From the NCBI GenBank assembly GCA_043807765.1, contig JAZDFQ010000089.1:1-64000 (forward strand): 64,000 nucleotides of DNA, read 5' to 3'. Shown piece after piece: positions 34,706 through 43,283 of the stretch. The stretch is from Stygiobacter sp043807765 (GTDB lineage Bacteria > Bacteroidota > Ignavibacteria > Ignavibacteriales > Melioribacteraceae). Made by a program: the position numbers and the translations under genes. Below the pieces are notes generated by a model. That model searched no databases, had not been told where the DNA came from, and saw only the letters and a program-made list of their open reading frames with translations. Positions within the stretch are counted from its first letter, which is position 1. The number at the start of each line of letters is the position of its first letter.

Positions 34706-37165
34706 TTATAAAACCGCTGGTCTAAGCTCACCTTTGTTTGTAATAATTTTTGTGGAAGCTGTTTTCAACTTTTCCGATTTAGCGATAAGGGTAATTTCTC
34801 CGGCTTCTTTTGTTGACTGTACAATTACTTGGCACTTACCGCTGAACAAACTTCTCTTATAATTTCCGGAGAGAATTTTATCCATCTCGTGCGAAGAAGG
34901 ATTACCATTACCAACTCCGATGATTTTCCCTTCTCCATGTAATTCAAAGACTAAAGACTCAGATGCGTCGGAAACTTCTCTTCCTTTTTCATCAACTGCC
35001 GCTATATTAACTATGCTCACATCCTCGCCATCAGCATTTATTATTTTTCTATCCGGCATTAATTTCACAGTAAATGTTTTTCCGGTAGTTTCTATTTTCT
35101 CAACAATATCTTTTCCATTTCTAATTCCTTTTGCTTCCAATACGCCCGGTTCATAAACAACTTTCCATTCAACGTGAGAGTTTCTAACAACTGTTTTTTT
35201 GCCTAACGATTTTCTATTAAGAAATAATTCTACCGACTCGCAATTTGTCTGGCACCAAACATCAATTGTATCGCCAACTCTTCCGTTCCAATTCCAATGC
35301 GGTGATAATTGCAGTACATCTTTATCGTTCCACCATGATTGATAGTAGTAATAAAGATTCTTGGGAAAGCCGCACATATCCATTATTCCGAAGTGAGAAT
35401 TTACGTTGGGCCAAGTGTAAGGCGTTGGTTCTCCGCGGTAATCGAATCCGGTCCATGCAAAACCGCCGGCAAGCCAATCGCGTTCATCGTAAAAGCTCCA
35501 CCATTTTTCGGCCGACGTAGTCCATTGAGCAGCGGTCGAAGCAATATCATAATCGGCAACGTAAGCTTCTTCCGGAATGTTCTTGTAGATACCGCGCGTG
35601 CAAAGTGTACTACCCTCTTCAGTTCCCCACAAAATTTGCTCGGGGTATTTCCTTCTGTAATCTTCAATCGAACAGTTGTTTAGATAGTTGAATCCTCGCA
35701 AATCAATTACACTGTTGATTCCGTTGTACTCATGTGTGTTTGAAGCATACGTAGATAAGCGAGACGGATCTACTTTTTTCTGCAATTGCATTAACGAAAC
35801 AGCAATGTTTTTTGCTTGTTCGGAAGTATGCATGTTCCATTCTTCATTGCCAATTGACCAAGCAATCACAGAAGGATGATTTCTGTCTCTAAGAAGCAGT
35901 GTTTCAAATTGTTTTAATATTTCCGGACTGCTGCCGAGTAATCTGTTTTCATCTAGAACTAGCATTCCCAGTCTATCGCAAGCATCCAGCAATTCCGGTG
36001 TCGGCGGATTGTGGCTCGTTCTATAAGCGTTGCAGCCCATTTCCTTCAACAACTCAATTCTGTAATACTGCATGCGATCCGGCAACGCAATGCCAACACC
36101 CGCATGATCTTGATGACAGCAAACGCCTTTTATCTTTACAGGCTTTCCATTTAGGAAAAATCCTTTGTCCTTATCCCACTTTAAAGTTCTTACACCAAAA
36201 GAAGTCTCTGTTCTATCAATTTCTTTTCCATCACTTTCAACAACTGAAACCAGTTTATACAAACTTGGAGATTCAATTGACCAGAGTTTTGGATTCTTCA
36301 ATTCAACTTCTTGCTTGATTGTTTTCTCATTCAGTTTAGACAAATCAAACCGTAGTGATTTCTTTGCAACAACTTTTCCATTTTCATTTAATAAGAAGGA
36401 ATGAAGTTTACATCCTCGGTTTAGAGCAGACTTATTTTCAATCTTGGTTTCAATGCTTATCTGGGCTTTTTTTCCTTTTAATTCCGACGTAACATAAGTT
36501 CCATACAAAGGAATGTGAACCGGATTAGTTTTAATTAACCACACGTGGCGATAAATTCCCGCGCCTTCATAGAACCAACCTTCGAAAGCAGTTGCATCAA
36601 CTCTGACCACAATTACATTTGGTTTCTCGAATTCCATATAATCTGTTAAGTCATAACTGAATTCATTATAGCCGCTAAGATTATTGCCGATGAAATGCCC
36701 GTTAAACCAAACCGTGCAGTCTCTGAACACGCCATCAAATTTTATTGTGAAGCGCTTACCTTCATCAGTTCTAGGAATATTAAATGTTTTTCTGTACCAG
36801 CCGATGCTCGTTTCCGGATATTTATAACCCACTTTCTTAAAACCATGCGAGCCATATTCCCATTCGGGTGTGTTTCCAAAATCTTGTTCTACTGCCCAAT
36901 CGTGAGGCAAATCAATTTTGCGCCATGATGTATCTGCAAAATCCGAACTGATTGCGCCGGAAGCGCCTTTTGCTTTTGAATATGTCCAGCCGGTTCCATA
37001 ATCAAAATCTTTTTTATAATCGGAAGCGTGACCGAAACTAAACCGCCAATTAAAATCCATCAGCAGTTTTTCTCTATCGGTGGAAACTGATAGTAATTTC
37101 TCTTGTGCGATTGCGCTAATAGCGATCAAACACACGAACAAGATGAGGCGAGTAAATAATTTCAT
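34706..37165 (-). CDS. Exported glycoside hydrolase family 2 (beta-galactosidase-like)
   Basis: The 819-aa protein has a signal peptide (MKLFTRLILFVCLIAISAIA), a sugar-binding jelly roll (about 35-215), an Ig-like domain (about 220-325), a TIM barrel (about 330-610) with the acid/base E441 in WSIGNEEWNMH and nucleophile E516 or E517 in ILWGTEEGS, and C-terminal beta domains (DUF4982-like and Ig-like). It lacks a T9SS tail, so it is likely periplasmic. It lies in the middle of an amino-acid-catabolism operon (26 bp after the aldolase gene, 15 bp before the aminotransferase), which is unexpected. Its sugar specificity is not certain. Confidence 0.9.
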   Translation of the reverse strand: MKLFTRLILFVCLIAISAIAQEKLLSVSTDREKLLMDFNWRFSFGHASDYKKDFDYGTGWTYSKAKGASGAISSDFADTSWRKIDLPHDWAVEQDFGNTPEWEYGSHGFKKVGYKYPETSIGWYRKTFNIPRTDEGKRFTIKFDGVFRDCTVWFNGHFIGNNLSGYNEFSYDLTDYMEFEKPNVIVVRVDATAFEGWFYEGAGIYRHVWLIKTNPVHIPLYGTYVTSELKGKKAQISIETKIENKSALNRGCKLHSFLLNENGKVVAKKSLRFDLSKLNEKTIKQEVELKNPKLWSIESPSLYKLVSVVESDGKEIDRTETSFGVRTLKWDKDKGFFLNGKPVKIKGVCCHQDHAGVGIALPDRMQYYRIELLKEMGCNAYRTSHNPPTPELLDACDRLGMLVLDENRLLGSSPEILKQFETLLLRDRNHPSVIAWSIGNEEWNMHTSEQAKNIAVSLMQLQKKVDPSRLSTYASNTHEYNGINSVIDLRGFNYLNNCSIEDYRRKYPEQILWGTEEGSTLCTRGIYKNIPEEAYVADYDIASTAAQWTTSAEKWWSFYDERDWLAGGFAWTGFDYRGEPTPYTWPNVNSHFGIMDMCGFPKNLYYYYQSWWNDKDVLQLSPHWNWNGRVGDTIDVWCQTNCESVELFLNRKSLGKKTVVRNSHVEWKVVYEPGVLEAKGIRNGKDIVEKIETTGKTFTVKLMPDRKIINADGEDVSIVNIAAVDEKGREVSDASESLVFELHGEGKIIGVGNGNPSSHEMDKILSGNYKRSLFSGKCQVIVQSTKEAGEITLIAKSEKLKTASTKIITNKGELRPAVL

Positions 37166-37191
37166 ATAAATACCAAAGTCATAATTAATAA

Positions 37192-38079
37192 TTAGTTCAG
37201 TAGTCCGGCATCTGCTAAAATATTTTTGAGATTTTCTTTATCACTTTCTTGAAGTGAAGAAAGAGGCGAGCGTGGTACTCCGCCAAAATAGCCAAGCATA
37301 TCGAGTGCAGCTTTCAAACCGGCAACACCATAACGAGCTGTAATCGCTTTATTAACCGGAAGCATTTTTTGCTGAAGTTTTAATGCCTCAGAGTGATTTC
37401 CTTCTTGAACAAGTTTCTGAATTTTCACACACTCATTTGGGGCAATATTTGCAAGTGCAAGAATGCCGCCGACAGTGCCGACAGTTAAGCTATTATAAAG
37501 TACAGAACCAGTACCAATAATTACTGAAAACTTATCCCCACACATAGAAACAAGTTCAGCAGTCTGCCTAAGATTTTCAGCACTGTTTTTTATCCCAACA
37601 ATATTTGCGTGCATTGCTAGCTTTGCAACTGTTTCCGCTTCTATATCGACACCGGTAAACTTTGGAACATTGTAAATGATAACCGGAATATTTGCTTTGT
37701 CAGCAACTTCAAAAAAGTATTTAATGTAAGCTTCCGGCTTCATTTCCGATTTGTAAAACGATGGGGTTAGTATTAGTGCATAGTCGGCACCGAGATCTGC
37801 AGAATCGTTTGTTAACGTAATTGTATCTTTTATGGAATCAGTGCCGGTTCCGGCAATTAATAATTTTTCATCCGGTATGTTTTTCTTAACGGCTTCGACG
37901 AGTTTTAATTTTTCTTCACGAGTCAAGAATACACTTTCTCCGTTAGAGCCCATCACCACGTAGCCGCTCAAACCGGTTTTATTCCACTTGTACAAATTCT
38001 CGGCTAGTTTATCAAAAGCTATTTCATCATTTAAAAATGGCGTGGCAATAGGCGGCATTATGCCATAAAGTTTTTTCAT
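37192..38079 (-). CDS. DapA-family aldolase, 4-hydroxy-2-oxoglutarate aldolase-like
   Basis: The 295-aa class I aldolase has the Schiff-base Lys K164 (IVGIKNS) and catalytic Y136 (IIYNVP). In place of the TTGE loop of true DapA it reads GSNGE (44-48), as in human HOGA1. The C-terminal pattern ITARYGVAGLKAALDMLGYFGG, then PRSPL, also recalls HOGA1. HOGA1 splits 4-hydroxy-2-oxoglutarate to glyoxylate and pyruvate at the end of hydroxyproline breakdown. A lysine-synthesis DapA or a pyrroline-4-hydroxy-2-carboxylate deaminase are alternatives, but the operon context favours the aldolase. Confidence 0.85.
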   Translation of the reverse strand: MKKLYGIMPPIATPFLNDEIAFDKLAENLYKWNKTGLSGYVVMGSNGESVFLTREEKLKLVEAVKKNIPDEKLLIAGTGTDSIKDTITLTNDSADLGADYALILTPSFYKSEMKPEAYIKYFFEVADKANIPVIIYNVPKFTGVDIEAETVAKLAMHANIVGIKNSAENLRQTAELVSMCGDKFSVIIGTGSVLYNSLTVGTVGGILALANIAPNECVKIQKLVQEGNHSEALKLQQKMLPVNKAITARYGVAGLKAALDMLGYFGGVPRSPLSSLQESDKENLKNILADAGLLN

Positions 38080-38092
38080 CTTCGATCCTTTT

Positions 38093-39022
38093 TTAAGAAA
38101 ACATATTTTTTAGTATAAACCATACGTTCGCCGGACGCTCGGCAAGACGGCGCATGTACCAAGGATACCAAAACTCTCCGTAGCTAATAAGAACACGCAT
38201 AACGTAACCACGTCCAGCTAAATCTTTTTGCTTTTCTTTTTTAATTCCGTAAAGCATTTGGAATTCAAGTTTATCAGTAGAGACATTGTTTTGTTCCAAC
38301 CATTTAATAATAGCGGAAATTAATGTTTCATCATGAGTTCCAAAAGCAACTCGGATTTTTTTCTCGTGTGCAGCCAACAATAGAATCTTTGCAAGATGTA
38401 GGTAATTTTCATCAACATCCTTTTTATGCGCAAAGACAATCTCCGCCGATTCTTTGTAAGCTCCTTTAACTAAGCGAATGTTGGCTGAAATCTCAATTAA
38501 CTCTCTTACATCTGCTTCCGTTCTAAACAAATAGGCTTGTAGGCACAACCCAACTTTTTCAAATTCAGTTTTAATTCTCTTATAGAACTCAACCGTTCTT
38601 TGTGTGTAGGCGCTGCCTTCCATATCAATCCAGATTACATTGCCGAGTCTGTCATTCACTTTTTGCGTAATCAGCTTAAAGCGAGAGTATGTTTCTTCTT
38701 CAGATAAATCAAACCCAAGTTGTGTTAGCTTTAACGAGAGTTCAACATTTAGTTTTTTCTCGGCTATATCATTAATTAAACTAAGATAGTGATTGCAAAC
38801 TTCCAGACCGTCGTCCAGATTTGAGATGTTTTCACCAAGGCGGGTAAATACAGTAGGAATTCCGAGCGATTCAAACTGGCCAGCAGCATTTAACGCATCA
38901 GCCGATTTTTCACCAGGCATAAATTTCTTTACAGCTGTTTTAACAAATTTTAGAGAGGGAATATTTGCCCTCATCCATTTATTTTCTGAAGCCCACAAGA
39001 GAGTATTACGAAGTAAACTCAT
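38093..39022 (-). CDS. Proline dehydrogenase
   Basis: I choose ATG 39022, since AAAGGAG sits six bases before it; an ATG 18 bp upstream contains that site. The 309-aa FAD enzyme has the PRODH barrel blocks RLVKGAYKE (183-191), EFQMLYGI (253-260) and the C-terminal RRLAERPAN (RRxxERPxN, 291-299). It matches the stand-alone bacterial PRODH size. It oxidises L-proline to P5C, and in the animal-type pathway a paralogue does the same with 4-hydroxyproline. It is 13 bp upstream of the aldolase gene. Confidence 0.94.
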   Translation of the reverse strand: MSLLRNTLLWASENKWMRANIPSLKFVKTAVKKFMPGEKSADALNAAGQFESLGIPTVFTRLGENISNLDDGLEVCNHYLSLINDIAEKKLNVELSLKLTQLGFDLSEEETYSRFKLITQKVNDRLGNVIWIDMEGSAYTQRTVEFYKRIKTEFEKVGLCLQAYLFRTEADVRELIEISANIRLVKGAYKESAEIVFAHKKDVDENYLHLAKILLLAAHEKKIRVAFGTHDETLISAIIKWLEQNNVSTDKLEFQMLYGIKKEKQKDLAGRGYVMRVLISYGEFWYPWYMRRLAERPANVWFILKNMFS

Positions 39023-39052
39023 CCTAAGCTCCTTTCGCATTATTTTGTTAAA

Positions 39053-40105
39053 TCATCTTAATATGAAACCGTTTTTCAAATCATCTTCGGGGTCAAAATA
39101 AAATGTATTTCTTCCCATTATATATGAATTCCCCTCAACTTCCGGGATAACCGCTTCATGTTCACCGAATCTCGTTTCCGAAATAACTTTGGTTGAAAAC
39201 TTAGTTCCGATTATGCTTTCAATAATCATTGCTTTGTTAAACTGTAGTTCTTTTTTAGCGTAATGCAGCGCAGCACGCGCACTAACACCTGTACCGGTTG
39301 GACTTCGGTCTACTTCCCCTTCAGCAAAAACGCATACGTTTCTGCTGTCAGCGTTTTCGGTTAACGGCGCGCCGTAAAATACTGTTCCGTATAAAAAGCT
39401 AAGATCGTCATCAAACGGATGTTTTATTTCAAAATTTTGCATCACCGCTCGCTTAATCAACATACCTTTTTCAATCAGCTCTCTAAATTCACTTTCATGC
39501 ATTGTAAGACCCAACTGCTCAGCTTTAACATACGCATAGAAAGCACCGCCGTAAGCGATATCAAAATGTATTTTACCAAGAGAAGGAACATCAACGATTA
39601 AATCTTTTTTATATAGAAAAGAAGGTACATTATGGAAATATACCGATTCTACTTTTCCATTTTTAATTCTTGCGTGAGAAGTAATTAGACCAGCAGGAGA
39701 ATCAATTTTGATTTGAGTAACCGGTCCAACTATTTCGAATATTCCGGTCTCAAGAACAACTTTGGTGACTGCTATAATTCCATGTCCGCACATTGTGCTG
39801 TAACCTTCGTTGTGCATAAAGATTACACCAAAATCTGCATCGTTTGTAACCGGAGGAGTGATAATGCAGCCATACATATCTGCATGACCGCGCGGCTCAA
39901 ACATTAAAGCGGTTCTATAATAATCGAGATTTTCCTTCATGTAGCGGCGCTTCTCCAAAATAGTAGCGCCCTTAATTTCCGGCAAGCCGCTTAAAATAAT
40001 TCTCAGAGGTTCGCCAGCAGTATGAGCATCAATTGTTTCAACTTCCAGCCAGTTATCCGGATGATTCCAATCAGCTATTTTCTTGAAGTGATTAGTAAAG
40101 GGCAT
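39053..40105 (-). CDS. Trans-3-hydroxy-L-proline dehydratase (proline racemase superfamily)
   Basis: I use ATG 40105; an upstream TTG at 40132 has no ribosome site. The 350-aa protein has the proline-racemase fold with catalytic C106 in STMCGHG. At the second site it has T270 in DRSPTGTGVSAR where racemases and 4-hydroxyproline epimerases have Cys. Thr there is the mark of trans-3-hydroxy-L-proline dehydratase, and MFEPRGHADMYG, DIAYGGAFYAYV and the EDDLKNGFILR ending are close to what I recall of human L3HYPDH. The product, pyrroline-2-carboxylate, needs a reductase that I do not find in this window. Confidence 0.9.
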   Translation of the reverse strand: MPFTNHFKKIADWNHPDNWLEVETIDAHTAGEPLRIILSGLPEIKGATILEKRRYMKENLDYYRTALMFEPRGHADMYGCIITPPVTNDADFGVIFMHNEGYSTMCGHGIIAVTKVVLETGIFEIVGPVTQIKIDSPAGLITSHARIKNGKVESVYFHNVPSFLYKKDLIVDVPSLGKIHFDIAYGGAFYAYVKAEQLGLTMHESEFRELIEKGMLIKRAVMQNFEIKHPFDDDLSFLYGTVFYGAPLTENADSRNVCVFAEGEVDRSPTGTGVSARAALHYAKKELQFNKAMIIESIIGTKFSTKVISETRFGEHEAVIPEVEGNSYIMGRNTFYFDPEDDLKNGFILR

Positions 40106-40218
40106 CAAATAACTCACTCTCTTGATTTCCAATTATAAAAATTTTTGATGCCGTTAATTTTTTTTTCAACTGCATTAGCAAAACGGAATCAGAAACAAAA
40201 GTGCGCTGGATTATTCGA

Positions 40219-40512
40219 CTATGATTCGTAATAAACCGGTTCACCAAGTTCTTTAAATGAAAATTTTGCCAGAATGTGGTGACCATCGAAGTCAATCACG
40301 CGCAAATAGTCTTCTTGTTTAACATCTTCCATAACAGCATCGTAATGATGTCCATACTTTTGCTTTGCAAGATATTCCGGAATTTCGAAAGCGATAAATT
40401 TTTTAATTCCCTTCGAATGCAATCTCTTAATAAGATTTGGATTTGTTAGAGAATCATAAGTAGTAAGTATTACGATTGGACCCGATCCGGTAAAATAAAT
40501 ACCAGCTTTCAT
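40219..40512 (-). CDS. Small hypothetical protein in the proline/hydroxyproline operon
   Basis: I do not recognise this 97-aa protein. It has an excellent ribosome site (AAAGGAGG, seven bases before the ATG), no signal peptide and a mixed alpha/beta composition with many aromatic residues (GIYFTGSGPIVILTTYDSL at the N-terminus, FDGHHILAKFSFKEL near the end). Its ATG overlaps the TGA of a short Cys-rich frame upstream (ATGA). It lies between the Xaa-Pro peptidase and the dehydratase genes. Confidence 0.7.
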   Translation of the reverse strand: MKAGIYFTGSGPIVILTTYDSLTNPNLIKRLHSKGIKKFIAFEIPEYLAKQKYGHHYDAVMEDVKQEDYLRVIDFDGHHILAKFSFKELGEPVYYES

Positions 40513-40700
40513 TTTGCGCCTCCTTTCACTTCAAACTTTACGGTTAAAATTGCCTCAGTAAAAGAGATACCGCAATGAAATTTATCAGAAGACTTACTTA
40601 GAGTCAACGTAATTATTGTTTGCTCATGCAAGCGGCAACAATTAATACACTTACAATCTTCACTCTCTTTTTTCAGCTCATCAAATAGATGCTTACAACA
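40509..40700 (-). CDS. Short Cys-rich open frame with disrupted start
   Basis: A 63-codon open frame follows the Xaa-Pro peptidase stop codon in the same frame and ends in a TGA that overlaps the next gene's ATG. It encodes CCKHLFDEL ... CKCINCCRLHEQ ... GISFTEAILTVKFEVKGGAK, with eight cysteines. The frame has no ATG. However, an ATG overlaps the peptidase stop (TAATG, 40701-40699); removing one T from the following TTGT would join it to this frame. So either it starts at a rare codon (a TTG at codon 24 is possible) or one base is inserted in the DNA or assembly. The coupling at both ends argues that it is coding. Confidence 0.45.
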   Translation of the reverse strand, partial: CCKHLFDELKKESEDCKCINCCRLHEQTIITLTLSKSSDKFHCGISFTEAILTVKFEVKGGAK

Positions 40701-42095
40701 TTAAATTTTGTCTGAAGAAAAATCTTCAACATCCTCAACTGCTTTTGGAATTGGTTTGCCGAGAACGCGGCAGCCATTCTTCATTACAACAACATCATCT
40801 TCAATTCTAATTCCACCGAATTCTCTATACTCATTTACTTTATCATAATTAATAAAGTCCACGTGTTTCTTTTCATTCTGCCACTTATCAATTAAAGTAG
40901 GAATAAAATACAATCCCGGTTCAACTGTTAATACAACTCCTTGTACAAGAGGTCTTGCATAGCGCAAAGATTTTAATCCAAACTGAGTGCTGCGTTTTAG
41001 CTTTTCATCATACCCAAAATTATTTTCGCCATAGTTTTCCATATCGTGAACATCAAGGCCAAGCAAGTGACCTAGACCGTGCGGGAAAAATAATGCATGC
41101 GCACCGGCTTCAACTGCGGATTTAGTATTTCCTTTCATTAATCCAAGTGCTTTCAATCCGTCAACCATAACTTCCGCGCATTTAAGATGAACGGATTTGA
41201 ATGTAACATTTGGTTTGATCTCGGAAATTGAAACAAGCTGAGAAATCAAAACGATTTCGTAAATGTCTTTTTGTTTTTGTGTAAACTTTCCGCTTACCGG
41301 AAAAGTACGTGTAATATCGCTTGCATAGTGAAGCAATGATTCGGCGCCGGAATCATTCACAACCAAATCGCCATCTTTTAGTTTATTACCATAGTAATGA
41401 TTGTGAAGAGTTTCCGCATGACGCGAGAAGATAACCGGAAAACCAAGTCCGCTGCCGAGCGACATTGCCAGGCCGGCAATAAAGCCCATTACGTCGCGCT
41501 CCATCATTCCCGGTTTTGCAAAACGCATTGCCGTTGTTTGCATTTCGTATGAGATCTCAATTGCCTTTTCGATTTCAGCAATTTCTTCAGAAGATTTAAT
41601 CTGGCGCTGTTCAGCAATTGCCTTTATGAGCAGCATCGACGAATATTCATTTACATACTGTGGAGCTATGCCTAACAATTTGTGAAGCTTCAAAATATTA
41701 TCATGTCTATACTGAGGAACGAAATGAATTTTTCTTCCTTGTTTAATCGCGTTTGAACAAACATTTTCTAATTCACTTAGAGTCGCAGTTTGTTTAACTC
41801 CGCATTTGGCTGCACGTTGCTTTATAGTGGGCTGAGGTCCCGTCCAGACAATATCATCAATAGTAAAATCATTCCCAAAAACAGTTTCCTTGTTTTCATC
41901 AAGATCAATAACTGCCGCCAGTTCTGCTTGATCAAGCCCAAAGTAATAAAGAAAAGTTGAGTCTTGCCGGAATGAATAAGTGTTGTCGGTATAATTCATC
42001 GGGGCTTCGTTATTACCTAGAAATAGTATTAAACCGGATTTTAATTTTTTCTTTAGCTCTGTTCTGCGGGTAACATAAATTTTTGAGTTAAACAT
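40701..42095 (-). CDS. Xaa-Pro aminopeptidase/prolidase (M24B)
   Basis: The start at ATG 42095 follows AAGG eight bases upstream; a GTG at 42104 overlaps that site. The 464-aa enzyme has an AMP-N-like N-terminal domain and a pita-bread M24 domain with metal ligands D (VVNDSGAE), D (HYASDITRT), H (FFPHGLGHLLGLDVHD), E (TVEPGLY) and E (GGIRIEDD). It releases residues next to proline or hydroxyproline and would feed the enzymes encoded downstream. No signal peptide, so it acts in the cytoplasm. It is first in the operon. Confidence 0.92.
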   Translation of the reverse strand: MFNSKIYVTRRTELKKKLKSGLILFLGNNEAPMNYTDNTYSFRQDSTFLYYFGLDQAELAAVIDLDENKETVFGNDFTIDDIVWTGPQPTIKQRAAKCGVKQTATLSELENVCSNAIKQGRKIHFVPQYRHDNILKLHKLLGIAPQYVNEYSSMLLIKAIAEQRQIKSSEEIAEIEKAIEISYEMQTTAMRFAKPGMMERDVMGFIAGLAMSLGSGLGFPVIFSRHAETLHNHYYGNKLKDGDLVVNDSGAESLLHYASDITRTFPVSGKFTQKQKDIYEIVLISQLVSISEIKPNVTFKSVHLKCAEVMVDGLKALGLMKGNTKSAVEAGAHALFFPHGLGHLLGLDVHDMENYGENNFGYDEKLKRSTQFGLKSLRYARPLVQGVVLTVEPGLYFIPTLIDKWQNEKKHVDFINYDKVNEYREFGGIRIEDDVVVMKNGCRVLGKPIPKAVEDVEDFSSDKI

Positions 42096-42369
42096 ATTTT
42101 CCACCTTCTATATTAATTAAGTTGTTCAGCAATCAATTCGTTAGCTTAAAAATTGATTTCTCGAGAGTAAAACACTAATGTGTTTGTGAAAATAAGAAGA
42201 TAGTTTGCAAAGAAAAACCTTTTTGAAAGGAGAATTAGTTTATAGAAAATAAAATTGAGATTCAGTTGAAAACTACAAGAGAGGTTGAATTAACACTTTA
42301 CAAATTTTTATTGTTACAGATTTCAAATATTGTGCTAAATTCGCACCAGTTTTTTAGGATAGTAAGTAA

Positions 42370-43227
42370 ATGAAAGATTTGCTTAAAGGTGATTCTGCAA
42401 GAGAGTTCGACAGATTTCATCAGGAAGTTGAAGAATTAAAAGATGTTTGGGAAAGTTATCAGCAATTACTTCTAAGCTTCAAGGCCAGCGAAGAAGAAAT
42501 AAAGAAAAAAAATGATGAGTTGAATGAACTAAATGAGTCCAAGGATAAATTTTTTTCAATTATCGCTCACGATCTCCGCTCACCGTTTCAAGGTCTGCTG
42601 GGTATTTCGAATTATTTAGTTGAAGAATTCGATACACTCGAGAAAGAAGATTTCAAGGAAATGATTCTTTCGTTGAACGAAGCGCTTCATAATCAATATA
42701 AATTTTTAGACGATCTGCTTAGCTGGTCTCGTATCCAATCAGGCCGGATGGTTATTGAGCCGGAGTTTTTGAATCTGAACAATGAGCTGCAAAAAGTCTT
42801 ACGTTTGTTCGAATCTAATATTAAAAACAAAAAAATCAATATCTGTATAAACATAAACAGTAAGCAAGAAGTCCTTGCTGATGATGATATGATCTTGCTG
42901 CTTTTTAGAAACTTGATCTCCAACGCAATTAAGTTTTCACATTCCGGTGGTACTGTAGAGATTACTGCCTTTGAAGAGGACGGAGCGATTTTAGTTGTCG
43001 TATCAGATAGCGGAGTGGGAATTAAGCAAGAAAACACTCCAAAACTTTTTCGTATTGATGTGCAGTTTTCTACTCACGGGACAAATAAGGAGAGCGGTAA
43101 CGGACTGGGTTTAGTACTTTGCAAAGAAATTGTTGAAAAACATGGCGGTAAAATCTGGGTGGAAAGCGAAATAAACAAAGGCACACAATTCTTCTTCACA
43201 CTTCCATTAAAGAGTGAACTTTCCTAG
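42370..43227 (+). CDS. Orphan cytoplasmic sensor histidine kinase
   Basis: The 285-aa protein has a coiled-coil N-terminus (about 15-60), a HisKA domain with H67 in FFSIIAHDLRSP, and a HATPase_c domain with N box LFRNLISNAIKFS, G1 DSGVGI and G2 GNGLGL. There is no membrane helix or recognisable sensor domain, and no response regulator is adjacent. It lies 56 bp upstream of the P5C dehydrogenase gene and divergent from the proline/hydroxyproline operon, so it may regulate one or both; that is inference. Confidence 0.92.
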   Translation: MKDLLKGDSAREFDRFHQEVEELKDVWESYQQLLLSFKASEEEIKKKNDELNELNESKDKFFSIIAHDLRSPFQGLLGISNYLVEEFDTLEKEDFKEMILSLNEALHNQYKFLDDLLSWSRIQSGRMVIEPEFLNLNNELQKVLRLFESNIKNKKINICININSKQEVLADDDMILLLFRNLISNAIKFSHSGGTVEITAFEEDGAILVVVSDSGVGIKQENTPKLFRIDVQFSTHGTNKESGNGLGLVLCKEIVEKHGGKIWVESEINKGTQFFFTLPLKSELS

Positions 43228-43283
43228 TTAAGTTCTTCGTTATACCATAAAGACATTCGAATTTAATTATTAAAGGAACCATA

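Noticed and set aside
37192..38079. Lysine-pathway dihydrodipicolinate synthase (DapA) as the primary call
   Set aside because: The TTGE loop is replaced by GSNGE and all close neighbours belong to proline/hydroxyproline breakdown. It is kept only as an alternative.
39053..40105. 4-hydroxyproline 2-epimerase or proline racemase
   Set aside because: The second catalytic Cys is Thr (SPTGTG), which removes two-base racemisation and marks the 3-hydroxyproline dehydratase type.
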